NCBI GenBank assembly: GCA_013398015.1
Contig: VZRR01011452.1
Location: 14,500 to 78,499, forward strand
Source: Oreocharis arfaki
Taxonomy: Eukaryota > Chordata > Aves > Passeriformes > Paramythiidae
Direction: 5' to 3'
Length of the DNA stretch: 64,000 nt
The notes beneath the pieces were generated by a model. It was not told the DNA's origin and did not search any database. It worked only from the letters and a program-made list of their open reading frames with translations. The position numbers and the translations under genes are program-made. Shown here in pieces: positions 1 to 9,830 of this stretch (position 1 is the first letter of the stretch; each line of letters starts with the position of its first letter).

Positions 1-202
1 AAAAAGAAAAAGAAAAAGAAAAAGAAAAAGAAAAAGGAAAAGGAAAAGAAAAAGAAAAAGAAAAAGAAAAAGAAAAAAGAAAAAAGAAAGGAAAAAGAAA
101 AAAGAAAAAGAAAAAGAAAAAGAAGAAAAAAAAAAGAAAAAGAAAAAGAAAAAGAAAAAGAAAAAGAAAAAAGAAAAAAGAAAAAAGAAGAAGAAGAAAA
201 AA
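1..202. repeat. (AAAAAG)n polypurine microsatellite
   Basis: All 202 bases are A or G, mostly AAAAAG units with some AAAAG, AAAAAAG and GAA variants near the right end. The first pyrimidine is at 203. The tract runs off the left edge of the window, so its full length is unknown. It may have grown from an A-rich retroelement tail, but no element body is visible to its right. Confidence 0.97.
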
Positions 203-970
203 TTTCTTCTTCCCCTAAGCTAATGTTGTAGTTTTATATTTTAAATTTTATATTTAAAATTTCAACTCATCATGGTGAATTTCATCCTTCTCACTCTCCA
301 AGTTCCTGTGGTTTTTTGGCATGCTGGATTTCCGTCTGAGTAAGGCCCTTTCTGCTCCCAGTGTTAAATATAACCTGGTTTGGCACTGCAGATATCACCA
401 GCCTCGGCAGCTGATGATATTTTTAACTGATACTGTCAATGTGCTCCCTAAATGGACTTGTTCGACTTCATCCAAACAGTTATCTGGAGTGCTGCTTTAT
501 AAAGGTGATTAATAACCTGGAGGTGACAGCAATTCCCAGAAAAATCTGTTAGGACCTTTCACTTCTTTTCATGTAAAAATGCATGAGATATTATTTTAAC
601 AGCTAGGTAAGACATATCTCCTTCATGTCACAAGACTATTAAATATCTACTTAATTAACCTCTTCCTCTTAAATCCGGAGTTTGTCCAGACTTTCTGACA
701 GTTCTTAAGAAATAAAAGAATAAAATGCCAATTTGTAATGCTCTGGTTTAACAGAAACTGCATTTCTCTGGTGACTCTGGTGACATTGCACCTTAGTGTG
801 CTGCTGTGTGAGAATGGGAGAATTGCCATCCGTTAATATTTGCCTTTATTTTTTCCTTATATGGGTTTAGACTTGGATGAAGGAAAATATTCTTATTGCA
901 ATTATTCTGATTGCCTGTTCAAGAAATGATGCTTTATGTCTAAAGCACTGAGCACAACAATGGTGGCATC
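203..970. other. Unassigned single-copy-looking sequence
   Basis: AT-rich sequence between the purine tract and the split CR1. Short open frames of about 60 codons show no recognisable family and no convincing splice context. I see no gene, RNA or repeat here. Confidence 0.5.
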
Positions 971-1009
971 ACCATGGAATCATGAAATCACCCCACAATG
1001 GTTTGGGTT
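971..1009 (-). mobile_element. CR1 LINE 3' tail, left half of a split copy
   Basis: Read on the minus strand this is the CR1 3' terminus: the AACCCAAACCATT motif followed by degenerate ATTC/ATG octamer-like repeats. On the plus strand it ends at TGGTTTGGGTT, exactly where mitochondrial sequence begins. The rest of the same element resumes at 1451. I infer one CR1 copy interrupted by the NUMT, with about 5 bases of CR1 lost at the junction. Confidence 0.75.
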
Positions 1010-1259
1010 TGTGGTGTTCTCAGGTAGGATCACTTGGGTTTGTGGTGCCTGAAGTAGGGATGTGCCTGGTGGGGTGACTGTCCGAATGTGGAGTTTATGG
1101 GCGATAATATTTGAGTTTGGTTAGGACTGGCATTACTAGTTATGTGGATTATCCTACATTGATATGATGTCTGATGTGGACAAGAATTGTATGCAAAGTA
1201 ATACATACCCAAAAATCATGTAAAAAACATGATGGGGGGGTAAGGGTGGGGGGGCTAGG

Positions 1260-1329
1260 GTTCCTATAGTTAAATTTTATAACAATGGCTTTTCAGGCCA
1301 TGGATCCTAGAGAAAGGCTGGGTAGGAAT
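1260..1329 (+). pseudogene. trnE: tRNA-Glu(TTC), mitochondrial-derived copy
   Basis: The 70-nt sequence folds as a complete cloverleaf. The acceptor stem pairs 1260-1266 (GTTCCTA) with 1323-1329 (TAGGAAT), with one G-T pair at the end. The D stem is GTTA/TAAC (1269-1272, 1280-1283). The anticodon stem is ATGGC/GCCAT (1285-1289, 1297-1301) with loop TTTTCAG and anticodon TTC at 1292-1294. The T stem is CCTAG/CTGGG (1306-1310, 1318-1322) with a 7-nt loop. In mitochondria this gene sits between ND6 and the control region, as here. As a nuclear copy it lacks RNA polymerase III promoter context suited to expression, so I call it a pseudogene. The intact fold suggests a fairly recent transfer. Confidence 0.9.
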
Positions 1330-1331
1330 TT

Positions 1332-1443
1332 ATGATAAATTTTGGTTTTTTTATAGGTTTGTGTTTTATTTTAGGGGGGTTAGCAGTTTCGTCCAACCCT
1401 TCTCCATATTATGGGGTTGTAGGTTTGGTGGTTGCGTCTTTTG
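1332..1443 (+). pseudogene. ND6: ND6 N-terminal fragment (NUMT)
   Basis: The ATG at 1332, two bases after tRNA-Glu, opens a frame that matches the start of bird NADH dehydrogenase subunit 6: a hydrophobic first helix with GLCFILGGLAV, then SNPSPYYGVVGLVVAS. ND6 is a membrane subunit of respiratory complex I of about 170 residues. Only about 37 codons remain here. The match ends near 1443, and the open frame then runs into antisense CR1 sequence and stops at 1661. No in-frame stop lies in the ND6 part, and no TGA (mitochondrial Trp) occurs in it, so code difference cannot be tested. It is not expected to make a functional protein. Confidence 0.88.
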
Positions 1444-1450
1444 CAACAGA

Positions 1451-1578
1451 GAGGTCCTTAAAGCCCATCCAGTGCCACCCCTGCCATGGGCAGGGACACC
1501 TCCCAGTAGCCCAGGGTGCTCCAAGCCCCGTCCAGCCTGGCCTTAGACACTGCCAGGGCTGGGGAGGAACAGGGGTGG
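1451..1578 (-). mobile_element. CR1 LINE 3' end, right half of a split copy
   Basis: This resumes the CR1 interrupted at 1009. On the plus strand it begins GAGGTCCTTAAAGCCCATCC, followed by the CCATGGGCAGGGACACC block and the GCTCCAAGCCCCGTCCAGCC block typical of CR1 3' ends in antisense. It fades near 1578 after CACTGCCAGGGC. The terminal tail is absent here because it lies on the far side of the NUMT. Confidence 0.88.
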
Positions 1579-2974
1579 AGACAAGGTCCTCTAAGTTTAC
1601 ATTCTTCAGCAAAAAGGAGCTCCAAAGAGGAATATGCAAATTACATTTTAGGACAGCTTAATATTCACCTCATGCCTACACTTGTCTAGCCACAACTCTT
1701 GAGATGAGATCCCCAAATATTCACCCCCAGGTGTGTGACGGCATTTAGCTCTCCTCGGTGGCCGAGCACAGCCCAGGGCCTGGGATAACAATTCCTGAGC
1801 TGTGTTTGAGCCCTCCAGTGGCCACTGGTGCTGTGTGTACTTGAGAACTGCCAATTAGAGCGTCAGCGTTTATTAAACCAGACCCCGTGGCTCTGTGTGC
1901 AGTCACCAACATGTTTCTGCGAACCTGATGTGACAAAATATTTTGTTATTTTGCCTGAAAGAGCAAGGCAGTCATCTGTCGCTGCGGCAAAGTCCGTGCT
2001 CCCAATTCTCCCAGAGTATCACTGCCAGCACCACTACTGCATATTTAATGCTCTTTCTCCCAACACCCGCAGGACGGGGCTTTTTGGGATGCTGAGGTTG
2101 GAACAGCCCTTCCCCAGCGCAGCAGTGACTCCCTGTGCCCTCCCTGCTGCACTGGGATGCACAGCACAGCTCACCTGGACAGGGATTTACAGAGGATGTT
2201 TCTGCGGCTGCCATGCGCAGCAGAGCCCTTTCTAAGCTCCTTTCTAAGCACAGAGGGCTCCAAAGTCTCTCTCAGTCACATTTCCCCCTGTTTTTAGGAA
2301 AAGCAGGGCAGGTAAGCACTGTTCTTGCAGTGCTGGGTTTGTTAATGTCTTTTTTTCTGCATCCCCTAAATCCAAGTGCTCGGGCGCAGGAGTAATTGCC
2401 GAATTTGAGCAAAATGACTGCATGTGCATCCCCCTGGGGCCTGGGCAGCTCCAATTTCCTGCTGCTTTAGGGCTCCTTCATCACTGTGCTGAGCCCCCTC
2501 TGAGCTTTGGGGACACAGAAGCACTTTTTTCTACAAACGTGGAAGCAGGAGTGGAGCAGCTCTGCAAAATCTTCATTCTCTTTATAACTGGAGGCTCTCC
2601 AATCTATCTTACCCTATTATTTTAAAACAGGCTGTTTTTTCCTTGCTGGTATTTTCCCCACCTCCTTTTTTTTTTCTTTTTTCCTTCTTCTGATTGCCTG
2701 TTATTCCACAATTCAGGAGGCAATAATGTGTTTCAGAAGTTACAATAAAATGGATATACATTCAGTAATCTTTCACCTCTTCACTTATTTCCCATGAATG
2801 CTTTTAAAATGAGTACCAAAAAGCCATGAAAGGAAGAAGAAACATTTTCTTTTCCTCTGAAGATGGGAAAAAATTTTATCTCATCCTTTTGCCTGCATTA
2901 TAAGAAGGAAATGAAAGCTTTCTCTGCAGGATCTAGCCTGGAAATCTCCATTTTTAACTATATAAAAGTACAGA
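1579..2974. other. Unassigned sequence, locally GC-richer
   Basis: Moderately GC-rich sequence (about 1700-2500) with overlapping short open frames on both strands, up to 135 codons (1828-2235 plus). None shows a recognisable domain or a consistent splice structure. A T-rich run lies at 2660-2690. I see no repeat family. Confidence 0.45.
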
Positions 2975-3115
2975 TTCAGAGAATCCCAGAATGGTTTGGA
3001 TTGGAAGGGACCTTAAAACTCCTCTCATTCCACCCCTGCCATGGACAAGGACACCTTCCACCTGACCAGGTTACTCCAAGCCCTCTGCAAAGTGGTCTTC
3101 TGCCAGTTCAACCTG
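2975..3115 (-). mobile_element. CR1 LINE 3' end fragment
   Basis: Antisense CR1. It starts with the tail AGAATCCCAGAATGG, then TTTGGATTGGAAGGGACC, the CCATGGACAAGGACACC block and a diverged CTCCAAGCCCTCTGC. It is truncated after about 140 bp and rather diverged. Confidence 0.85.
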
Positions 3116-3714
3116 AAGTTAATGAAGAAACCTTTGAAGGGGGGAAATATTTATATATTGCTCAAACAACATTGTTTTAGAATCGTATTCGTGGTCATTT
3201 TTATTCAGCCTGAGAGAAAGATGGAGAGAAAATTTTTGCAAGGGACTGGAGTAACAGGACTTATCGTGATGGACTAATCTGTAAGAGATAAAATTTTCAT
3301 GCTGGGATTCCAAGACCAGCTGCCAGGATGAAGAATGTCACATGGACACCCACCACACCTCCATGGCTGCTTCCAGGAGCCTAAGGAACCAAAAAAAAAG
3401 CTTTAGGGAGGTATGGAAGCCCTTTTATCTCCTTCCAGGTTGGTTTTTATGCCAGTGAATGTTGGACATTCTTATTTTTAATTTTAAAAGAGAGGAACCT
3501 TCCATATGATCACGTAACGCAGTATTTGGTGACTTAAGGATAAAACAAAAGATTTGAAAACTGGTGATAAAATAATGAGACTTGGCAACATTTCAGCCAA
3601 TAAAGGTAGCAGGACTGGAGCATTCTATTACCCAAAGTCTAATATCATTCAATTCCTAATACATTATGCCATATTATCCAATTATCTATATCAATGCAAC
3701 TTGAGTTTCCCAAT

Positions 3715-3812
3715 GAAATCATGGAATGATTGGTTTGGGTTAGAAAGGAACTTAAAGATCTTCTACTTCCAAACCCCCACCATGGGCAGGGACCCTTCCA
3801 CACCATGGGCAG
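3715..3812 (-). mobile_element. CR1 LINE 3' end fragment, short and diverged
   Basis: Antisense CR1 tail: ATCATGGAATGATTGGTTTG, GGTTAGAAAGGAACTTAAAG, then CCACCATGGGCAGGGACC. Only about 100 bp remain. Confidence 0.8.
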
Positions 3813-4849
3813 ATATTATAATGAAATTATCTGGATTCTAGCTAAAATTATAACTGAATTGTGGCCGTACTGTCTGCTACTGTGGTTCCAGATCCATAAC
3901 CTGTATTTCATGGTATTGGCCAAAAGACAGGGATCTGAACACACCCTATTTGGTTTTTGTCCCAGAATATTTTGGGAATGATCACCTCTGCTTCTAGAAT
4001 AAGGTGGAATCGTTCTGCACTGATGGGCTTCCACACAGTAAATTTTCAACCACTGCATTGCACAGAGCCAGAGCAGCAGCCACGTATAAATCAGAAGTTC
4101 ATCAATCAGGATATAATTAATACTACTTTGCCTTGGAGCCAAATATTAGCATCCTAATTTATTACAATGTAGCAGCACTCTGTAAATGTTATGGCAAAGC
4201 CAGACACAATGTGGGAATATTTCAAATACTTGCATGAGTAGTGGAACAACCAGAGGAGCAAAGGGGCGTGAGGGTGGAAGACAAGCAGCTATGAGATAAA
4301 GAACAAGATAAGCAAAGAGGCAGAACATCCCACCCAGTACCCAAGAGACTGAGCTGCCAAGAGCAAATGTAAGATAAGCAGTGAAAGGAGTAGTCAGCGC
4401 ACCACTTTAGGAGGGATAAAAGCGTGAATGACATAAAATGAGGGAGCGAGAGAGAAGAAATCCAGCAGCCCGTTGTGATTCTGACTCCTCCATCCAAGAG
4501 CTCTCAAGCCTCATCACCTTGGCCTCCAGCACTGACTCCAGCCAGTCGGGATCTGTGCTGCCCACCCCAGCTCAGTGGTGGTGGAGTTGTGAGGGTTAAA
4601 GAGTAACAGCTCTCTCTGCACGGTGATGTTGATTAATAGCTCTGAGTACTGGTAATTAATACGCATGAGAACTAACCAGTCAAGCTAAATGTGCTGTAAA
4701 TCATTGAATTTTAAATTGTTCAGTTTTAGAGTTTAAAGCTGGCCTGAGCTCTTGGTTCTCTCAGCACACTGTAGTGCTCCAACTCCCCGCTGATCTTCCT
4801 TCCTCCTCAGACCAAATCTTTTTATCCTATAAAGCAATCAGGTTGATCA
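3813..4849. other. Unassigned sequence; possible conserved AT-rich block
   Basis: No gene or known repeat seen. The stretch 4615-4740 is AT-rich, non-repetitive and rich in TTAAT/TAATTAAT motifs, the style of many conserved non-coding elements, but conservation cannot be judged from one sequence. Confidence 0.4.
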
Positions 4850-5430
4850 GGCTGATTTATCTTTGGCAAACTCAATAAGCCCATGTTGGCTGCTCCCAAT
4901 AACCTTCTTCTCTGCCTTGTGTCCAGAAACATTTCCATGAGGATTTGCTCCTTGATTTCCCAGGGACCAAGGTGAGACTGACCCTCTCACAGCTCCCTGA
5001 ATGTCCTTTTGGCCCGTTTTAAAGATCACTCTAACCCTTCCTTCTCTTCACTGGTGGAACACCTCCCCTGATCTTCCCAGCCTATCAGGAAGGGATAGGC
5101 TGGGATTCAAGGATGACAATGAGTGGTATTGAAAGGACAACTTCCAGGTCTCCCACTGACCCCAGATGCAGCCCAGTGGGTCCCACTGACGTCCACGGGT
5201 CAAGATATTTCAAGAAAACCCTGCATCTATCCCCATCCATTGCTTCTAAACCTTCCCCCTGGACTCCTTCACCAAACTTAGGGATCTGAGAGACCTTTCT
5301 GGTCCTGGCTGAAGGCAAAGGAGGTGCTGAGCACCATGTCTGTGTCCCCTGTCACTAAATCCTCTCACACCACATTTAATTCTCCTTGGACATGGTAACA
5401 CTGCACTGGAGTTCCTGATGCGCCTCAAGA
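4850..5430 (-). mobile_element. CR1 LINE ORF2 relic (linker and N-terminal reverse-transcriptase region)
   Basis: On the minus strand, going from 5430 down to 4850, pieces of CR1 ORF2 appear in the right order. First comes a decayed linker reading VTGDTD...VLSTSFAFS (about 5340-5290; canonical CR1 has a D-E-K-A-E-V-L-N motif here). Then comes SVGPTGLHLGSVGDLEVVL (about 5190-5130), then the IFKTGQKD block (about 5030-5005), then KKVIGSSQHG (about 4895-4865). These flank the first reverse-transcriptase motifs; the catalytic Y-x-D-D region is not present. Stops and frame changes break the frame. The parent protein would be an endonuclease-reverse transcriptase for target-primed retrotransposition. 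This copy is dead. Confidence 0.8.
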
Positions 5431-6679
5431 ACAGAATTAAAGATGAAAAATAACAGCACAGTCCAAACTTTCAAGAAGTATTACAAAACCTGTCAAAATA
5501 TCAAAATACTGGGGTTTTTTGTCACTTGATTCTCCCAGAAAGTTTGGAGAAATAGTGTCCTACTTAGGAATTCAGGAACTGCAGACTCATGAGTTCATGA
5601 ATAATCACAGTCTGGGGTCTCCTGCTCTGACTTACATAAAATAGACATTCCAGTGAAAATCCACTTGTGCTAATCCAGCACATTCCCCCTCCAGAATGGA
5701 CAGTCCTTTCACCTTCATCTCCTGGCTGCCACTTCCCTCTCTGACCTTTTGCTTGGAGCTGATCCAGTTTGATAACCCCATGATTTAATTTTGCCAGGTC
5801 AGGTTTTATTTTTTACCAGACCAGCAAGTTGTACTGATTGTGCAGATTGTTGCTGACATAGAGGGGAAAGTAAGAGGAAAGAAACTCCCACTTATGAAGC
5901 AATAAATTGTGGGATGGGCAAAGCTGGTCTGTAGTGTCCCAAATTTCATCTCGGAATTCAGCAGAGACACTCCAGCACCTAGCAAAAAATTGTGAGCAAT
6001 TTGTATTATCCGTAACCGTTGGCAAATCCCATTATTTCAGCCATGTTAACTGATCTCCAGTTAATTGTCAGCCAGCTGCTTAGAAAGGTCATGAGCAGAT
6101 GAGGTGCAAAAGCCACGTGAGGCTTCTCAGTGACGTGTCACGGCACCCTGATAAATATTGCAGCTGCCAGCTCAAAGCGCTCATTGCGCCGTAAACACTG
6201 CTGAATCATTTATTAAAAACGAACAAATGAAGCCAATAGACTTCTCTGCTGCATTAGGCAGCCCTCATCTGTGCCACTGAGGATTCTGCAGCAATCACAC
6301 AGGGCTTCTGCACTCGTCGCTTTTTCTTCCCTCCTCTCTCTGCACTTGTCAAAGTTATTATTCCTTGGTGTCACCACCGTCCCTCCTGGCTCAGGGCACA
6401 TCCTCTGCTTTTGCTTTTGCTTTTAATTGGTGCTTTACCATAGCAGGGTCTTTCGAATGCAAATATATGGTACGGTCTGCACAATTTGTAACTTCGCTTT
6501 TTCTCCTTGGCCAAATTGGAAGGAACAGGATAAACTTCCCTCAGCCAACTGAATGTCTGCTCTGGCACTGGGGAAATTTGGGGTTTAAGTTTCAGCCCCT
6601 CTGGAGTTGGGTTGTGTGACTTTGGCAAATCCCTTAGGGCACAGAAGACTTTACAACCTGGAGGAGCAGTACTTACCCA
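5431..6679. other. Unassigned sequence
   Basis: No gene or known repeat seen. The block 6060-6240 is non-repetitive, with an E-box-like CACGTG, a GATAAATATTG and a TCATTTATTAAAAACG stretch; it could be a conserved regulatory element, but nothing in the sequence alone proves this. Confidence 0.4.
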
Positions 6680-6949
6680 GTGAATGGCTTCATAATGGCA
6701 AGGAGCAGGGATAGATTGGCTATTGGGAAGGAATTGCTCCCTGTGAGGGTGGGGAGGCCCTGGCACAGGGTGCCCAGAGAAGCTGTGGCTGCCCCTGGAT
6801 CCCTGGCAGTGTCCCAGGCCAGGTTGGATGGGGCTTGGAGCACCCTGGGCTAGTGGAAGGTGTCCCTGCCTGTGGCAGGGGGTGGCACTGGATGGGCTTA
6901 AAACCAAACCCAACCCCTTCCAACCCAAACCATTCTGGGATTTTGTGAA
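6680..6949 (+). mobile_element. CR1 LINE 3' end, about 270 bp
   Basis: Sense CR1 3' end. It has the GGCTATTGGGAAGGAATTGC block, CCCTGTGAGGGTGGGGAGGC, CACAGGGTGCCCAGAGAAGC, then CCCTGCCTGTGGCAGGGGGT, and ends CCAAACCATTCTGGGATTTT. It is well preserved and contiguous. The open frames across it on either strand are translations of CR1, not a host gene. Confidence 0.95.
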
Positions 6950-8534
6950 ACTCCGCTGATATCACTACATGCAGAGCTGAGGAAAGCTCTGCCCGCTTCC
7001 TGCCCGTGTGGACAGATGGATCTGTTTTCACTTTCACATTACCACAAAAATGCAAATCCATTAGAAACAAACATATTTTTCTTAGAGATTTCGGGGTTTC
7101 TGTAAGTTCCTTTACTGGCCACCTCAGAAATTTTTGAGCACTGTCAACTACTGGGGCAAACACCACCAAATGCTATTGGGCATTGGAGAAAGATTCTTAT
7201 AAAGACCTAAAATTTGCCTTCTGAACCCCTCTGAGTCATTTGGAAATGTGAACCAGTTACTAGTGTAGCTCCATGTGCCTGCTTAAAAGTCATTTACATC
7301 AAATATTTTGAAGGAATATCTGGGGAAACCTACAAAGTGCTAAAAACTTGGGAGTGGATCGAGCAGCAAAGATTTGTGGTTTGCTGCATGGTTTGCTGCA
7401 CTGCTCTCTAGCTGAGAACCAGGTTTGCTTCCAGAGGTGATTAAATAACAAATGACACTGAACTAATTAGAAGATCCTGCCATCTAGTGACTCGAGCAGC
7501 TACGTGGAGCTTTTGCACGACCCTTCAGCTGAGGTTTGAGGACATCCTTGAGGGCTCAGAGCAGCAGCTGACTCTGATGATCAAAACCCAAGTTTTCCTC
7601 TCAGTGCACAGCATTAATTTTCCTATCTGGCACTCATTTGGTGTCTCTCTGGCATTTATCTGCTGCAATTGCTGGCAGTATCTTTATTTATTTATTTTTC
7701 TCTCCATAATAAGTCTCTGGAAAACAACCAACATCTCTTCGCTGCTCCTTTATCTTTAACCTGTCTCGCTTTTTGTTTAAAAATGTCACTTCTCTAGGAC
7801 AGCTGCTGACAGACAGGTACCAATGTGATACTAATAACGTAACTATATGGCTGGAACATGTTATTTTTCCCTCATGTTGAGTTCAAATAAGACATTAGAT
7901 GACAGGTGCTTTTGGATGATCGCTGACTCTCCATTTACAGAGTTTTTTGCCTGTGTTGTTTCTCATGGCTGTGTTGTCTGAAAACTGAAAATTTCTCTGA
8001 AATTATTTTCCAACTCTGATCTTATTATTTCCTCCCTTCAAAGCCCTCCTCACCACACCCCCAGTTTTGGGCTTAAAAGTCAGTCATGCCAGCACCAAAT
8101 TTGTTTCTTCAATGAGAAGTTGGAACAGTTTCCTCCTTGGAGATATTTCTTATTTTGCTCTTGTAGCTCTTAAGAAAAGGGAGTTTGATCAAAGTTTTCT
8201 GTTAAATGGAAACATCTGAGAGACAAAACATTTTATAAGCTGTAGGAAAAAAACTGGTAGCAGAAGGTGCTTCTGTTTCTTCAGTGTTTTTAAATATCAT
8301 CCGAGTTTATCATCAGTATAATAAAAAAGCATTTTGAAAAACCTCGACGACTTCATTTCTTAAGTGCATTGGTTGCTAAAAGGAATTCATGGAAATTATG
8401 TCCCACATCACTCGCAGAGTTTTGCTAATTGGATTATCTTACTGGTATTTTATGGCAAACAGAGCTCAGCTTTTGGAACATGTGGAGAAACAAGATGTCA
8501 TTTACACTGGGTTTGCAGGGGTCACTGGCATCAT
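6950..8534. other. Unassigned sequence
   Basis: AT-rich sequence with no gene or known repeat seen. A 90-codon open frame at 7487-7759 plus has a hydrophobic C-terminal half but no family resemblance and no splice support, so I leave it uncalled. Confidence 0.4.
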
Positions 8535-8672
8535 GGAGTCAGAGGACCCCAGAGTGGTTTGGGTTGGAAGGGATTTTAGAGTCCATCCCATTCCACCCCC
8601 TGCCATGGGCAGGGACATGTTCCACTAACCCAGGTTGCTCCAAGCCCCATCTAGTCTGGTCCTGAAGCTTCT
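8535..8672 (-). mobile_element. CR1 LINE 3' end fragment
   Basis: Antisense CR1: CCCCAGAGTGGTTTGGGTTG, then GAAGGGATTTTAGAGTCC, CCCCTGCCATGGGCAGGGAC and TTGCTCCAAGCCCCATCTAG. The octamer tail is degraded. It ends near the TCTGGTCCTGAAG stretch. Confidence 0.9.
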
Positions 8673-8929
8673 TGTTCAGGCTTCATATTGAACAGGGACA
8701 CTGACACCTGGTGAGTTTGCAACTTTTCTGCCAAAAGAAGCCCAAAGCAGGAACTCAAGTTAGCTTCCAAGTCCATTTTCACAGCGAAAGAGGAACAGAT
8801 CTGGGCATTGCTGGAAGGGAAAATCCACCCTAAAGACGGTTCTTGTATTATTTTAATATTGTTATCCAGAGTACTTTTGTGAGGTGGATTTCCAGAAAAA
8901 AGCCTGCAGCCTGTTGTGTTTATTGTGCC

Positions 8930-9152
8930 ATTTCATGCTGGATACCAGGAGGAATTTCTTCCTGGAAAGGGTGGCCAGGCCTTGGCAGGGGCTGCCCAGG
9001 GAGGTTTGGAGTCCCCATCCCTGGAGGTGCCCAAGGAAGGCCTGGAGGTGGCACTCAGTGCTCTGGGCTGGGGACAAGGTGGGCATCAGGCACAGCTTGG
9101 GCTCGACGGTCCTGGAGGTCTTTTCCAACCTTAATAATTCTGGGATTATGGG
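8930..9152 (+). mobile_element. CR1 LINE 3' end, alternative subfamily
   Basis: Sense strand. This copy has the other common avian CR1 3' block: GGAGGAATTTCTTCCTGGAA, GGCAGGGGCTGCCCAGGGAG, CCCCATCCCTGGAGGTGCCC, then GGAGGTCTTTTCCAACCTTA, and the tail ATTCTGGGATTATGGG. It differs clearly from the GATGGGATATTGGGAAG type elsewhere in the window, so at least two CR1 lineages are present. Confidence 0.88.
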
Positions 9153-9830
9153 ATTTTTATACACCTTTGTCACAGCAACACTGGGCAGTTGGTTTTAATC
9201 TATCACGCTTGAGCTGAAGCAGCTGGCTGTGATGAATATGTATTCTGGTACTGCTGGAGATCTATCAAAATAATAAAGCATCCTCAAAAAGAGTCCCAAT
9301 CAGATTTGTATTTAGTCTGCTATATTTAAAAAAAAAAAAAAAAAGTACTGAAACAAATCAAACATTTCAACCTGGGTCTTTTGCTGAAAGGCAAGTCAAA
9401 GAGCACCCTCAGAATTAGAAAGAGATGCTAATTTCTGTAGGACTGTGCATATATTGTTATTGCTTGTTTTGCCAAGAGCTGACCCTGCTCCTGGAGAGCT
9501 TTCATTGCGACGACTTTAAAAGTGCGCCAGCGTGCAAGCAGCAGAGGTGCTGCAGCAGATTCCCTAATGGTATTATTCAGATGGTTATCCCAGAAACTGA
9601 ATACTGAGGAGCAATAAAAAAATATCTCTTTTCTGGGTCCCAGAAGTGATGAAGTGGCATCTTGCATGGGGAAAATAACAGGAGGCAATGACAGCATCCT
9701 GCAGCTGCTGAGCCTTGGAATGAGACTTCCTGGCCCACTCAGGAGCTGTTTATCAATGGTAGTGCTGAGGTTTTCAGAGAGCAAAGCGCAGCACCTGAGA
9801 AAAAAAAGCCATTATTGGATGCTTGGGTGC
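9153..9830. other. Unassigned sequence with poly-A run
   Basis: Contains an A-run at about 9329-9344 and overlapping short open frames at 9425-9784 on both strands, none recognisable. No gene seen. Confidence 0.4.

Larger units (their letters stand above)
1010..1450 (+). other. NUMT: nuclear copy of mitochondrial control region, tRNA-Glu and ND6 start
   Basis: In plus orientation the segment carries the reverse complement of a bird mitochondrial control-region start (about 1010-1259), a complete tRNA-Glu (1260-1329) and the first roughly 37 codons of ND6 (1332-1443). This is the avian order ND6 / tRNA-Glu / control region, seen along the ND6-coding strand. The control-region part includes the songbird-type C-run block (G-runs here, 1234-1260) next to a perfect 7-bp hairpin (1215-1233) and an AATACATACCC stretch. 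Both ends abut CR1 sequence. No other mitochondrial piece was seen in the window. The exact left end is blurred because TTTGGGTT occurs in both CR1 and the mitochondrial part. Confidence 0.9.

Noticed and set aside
1241..1260. TAAGGG and CTAGGG words resembling telomeric repeats
   Set aside because: They belong to the mitochondrial control-region C-run block, beside tRNA-Glu; there is no tandem TTAGGG array.
6371..6928. 185-codon minus-strand frame sharing a PLPWAGTPSTSPGCSKP-like peptide with many other frames in the window
   Set aside because: The shared peptide is the translation of the common CR1 3' end, not a protein family. The same applies at 20287, 26609, 30638, 46568 and 56339.
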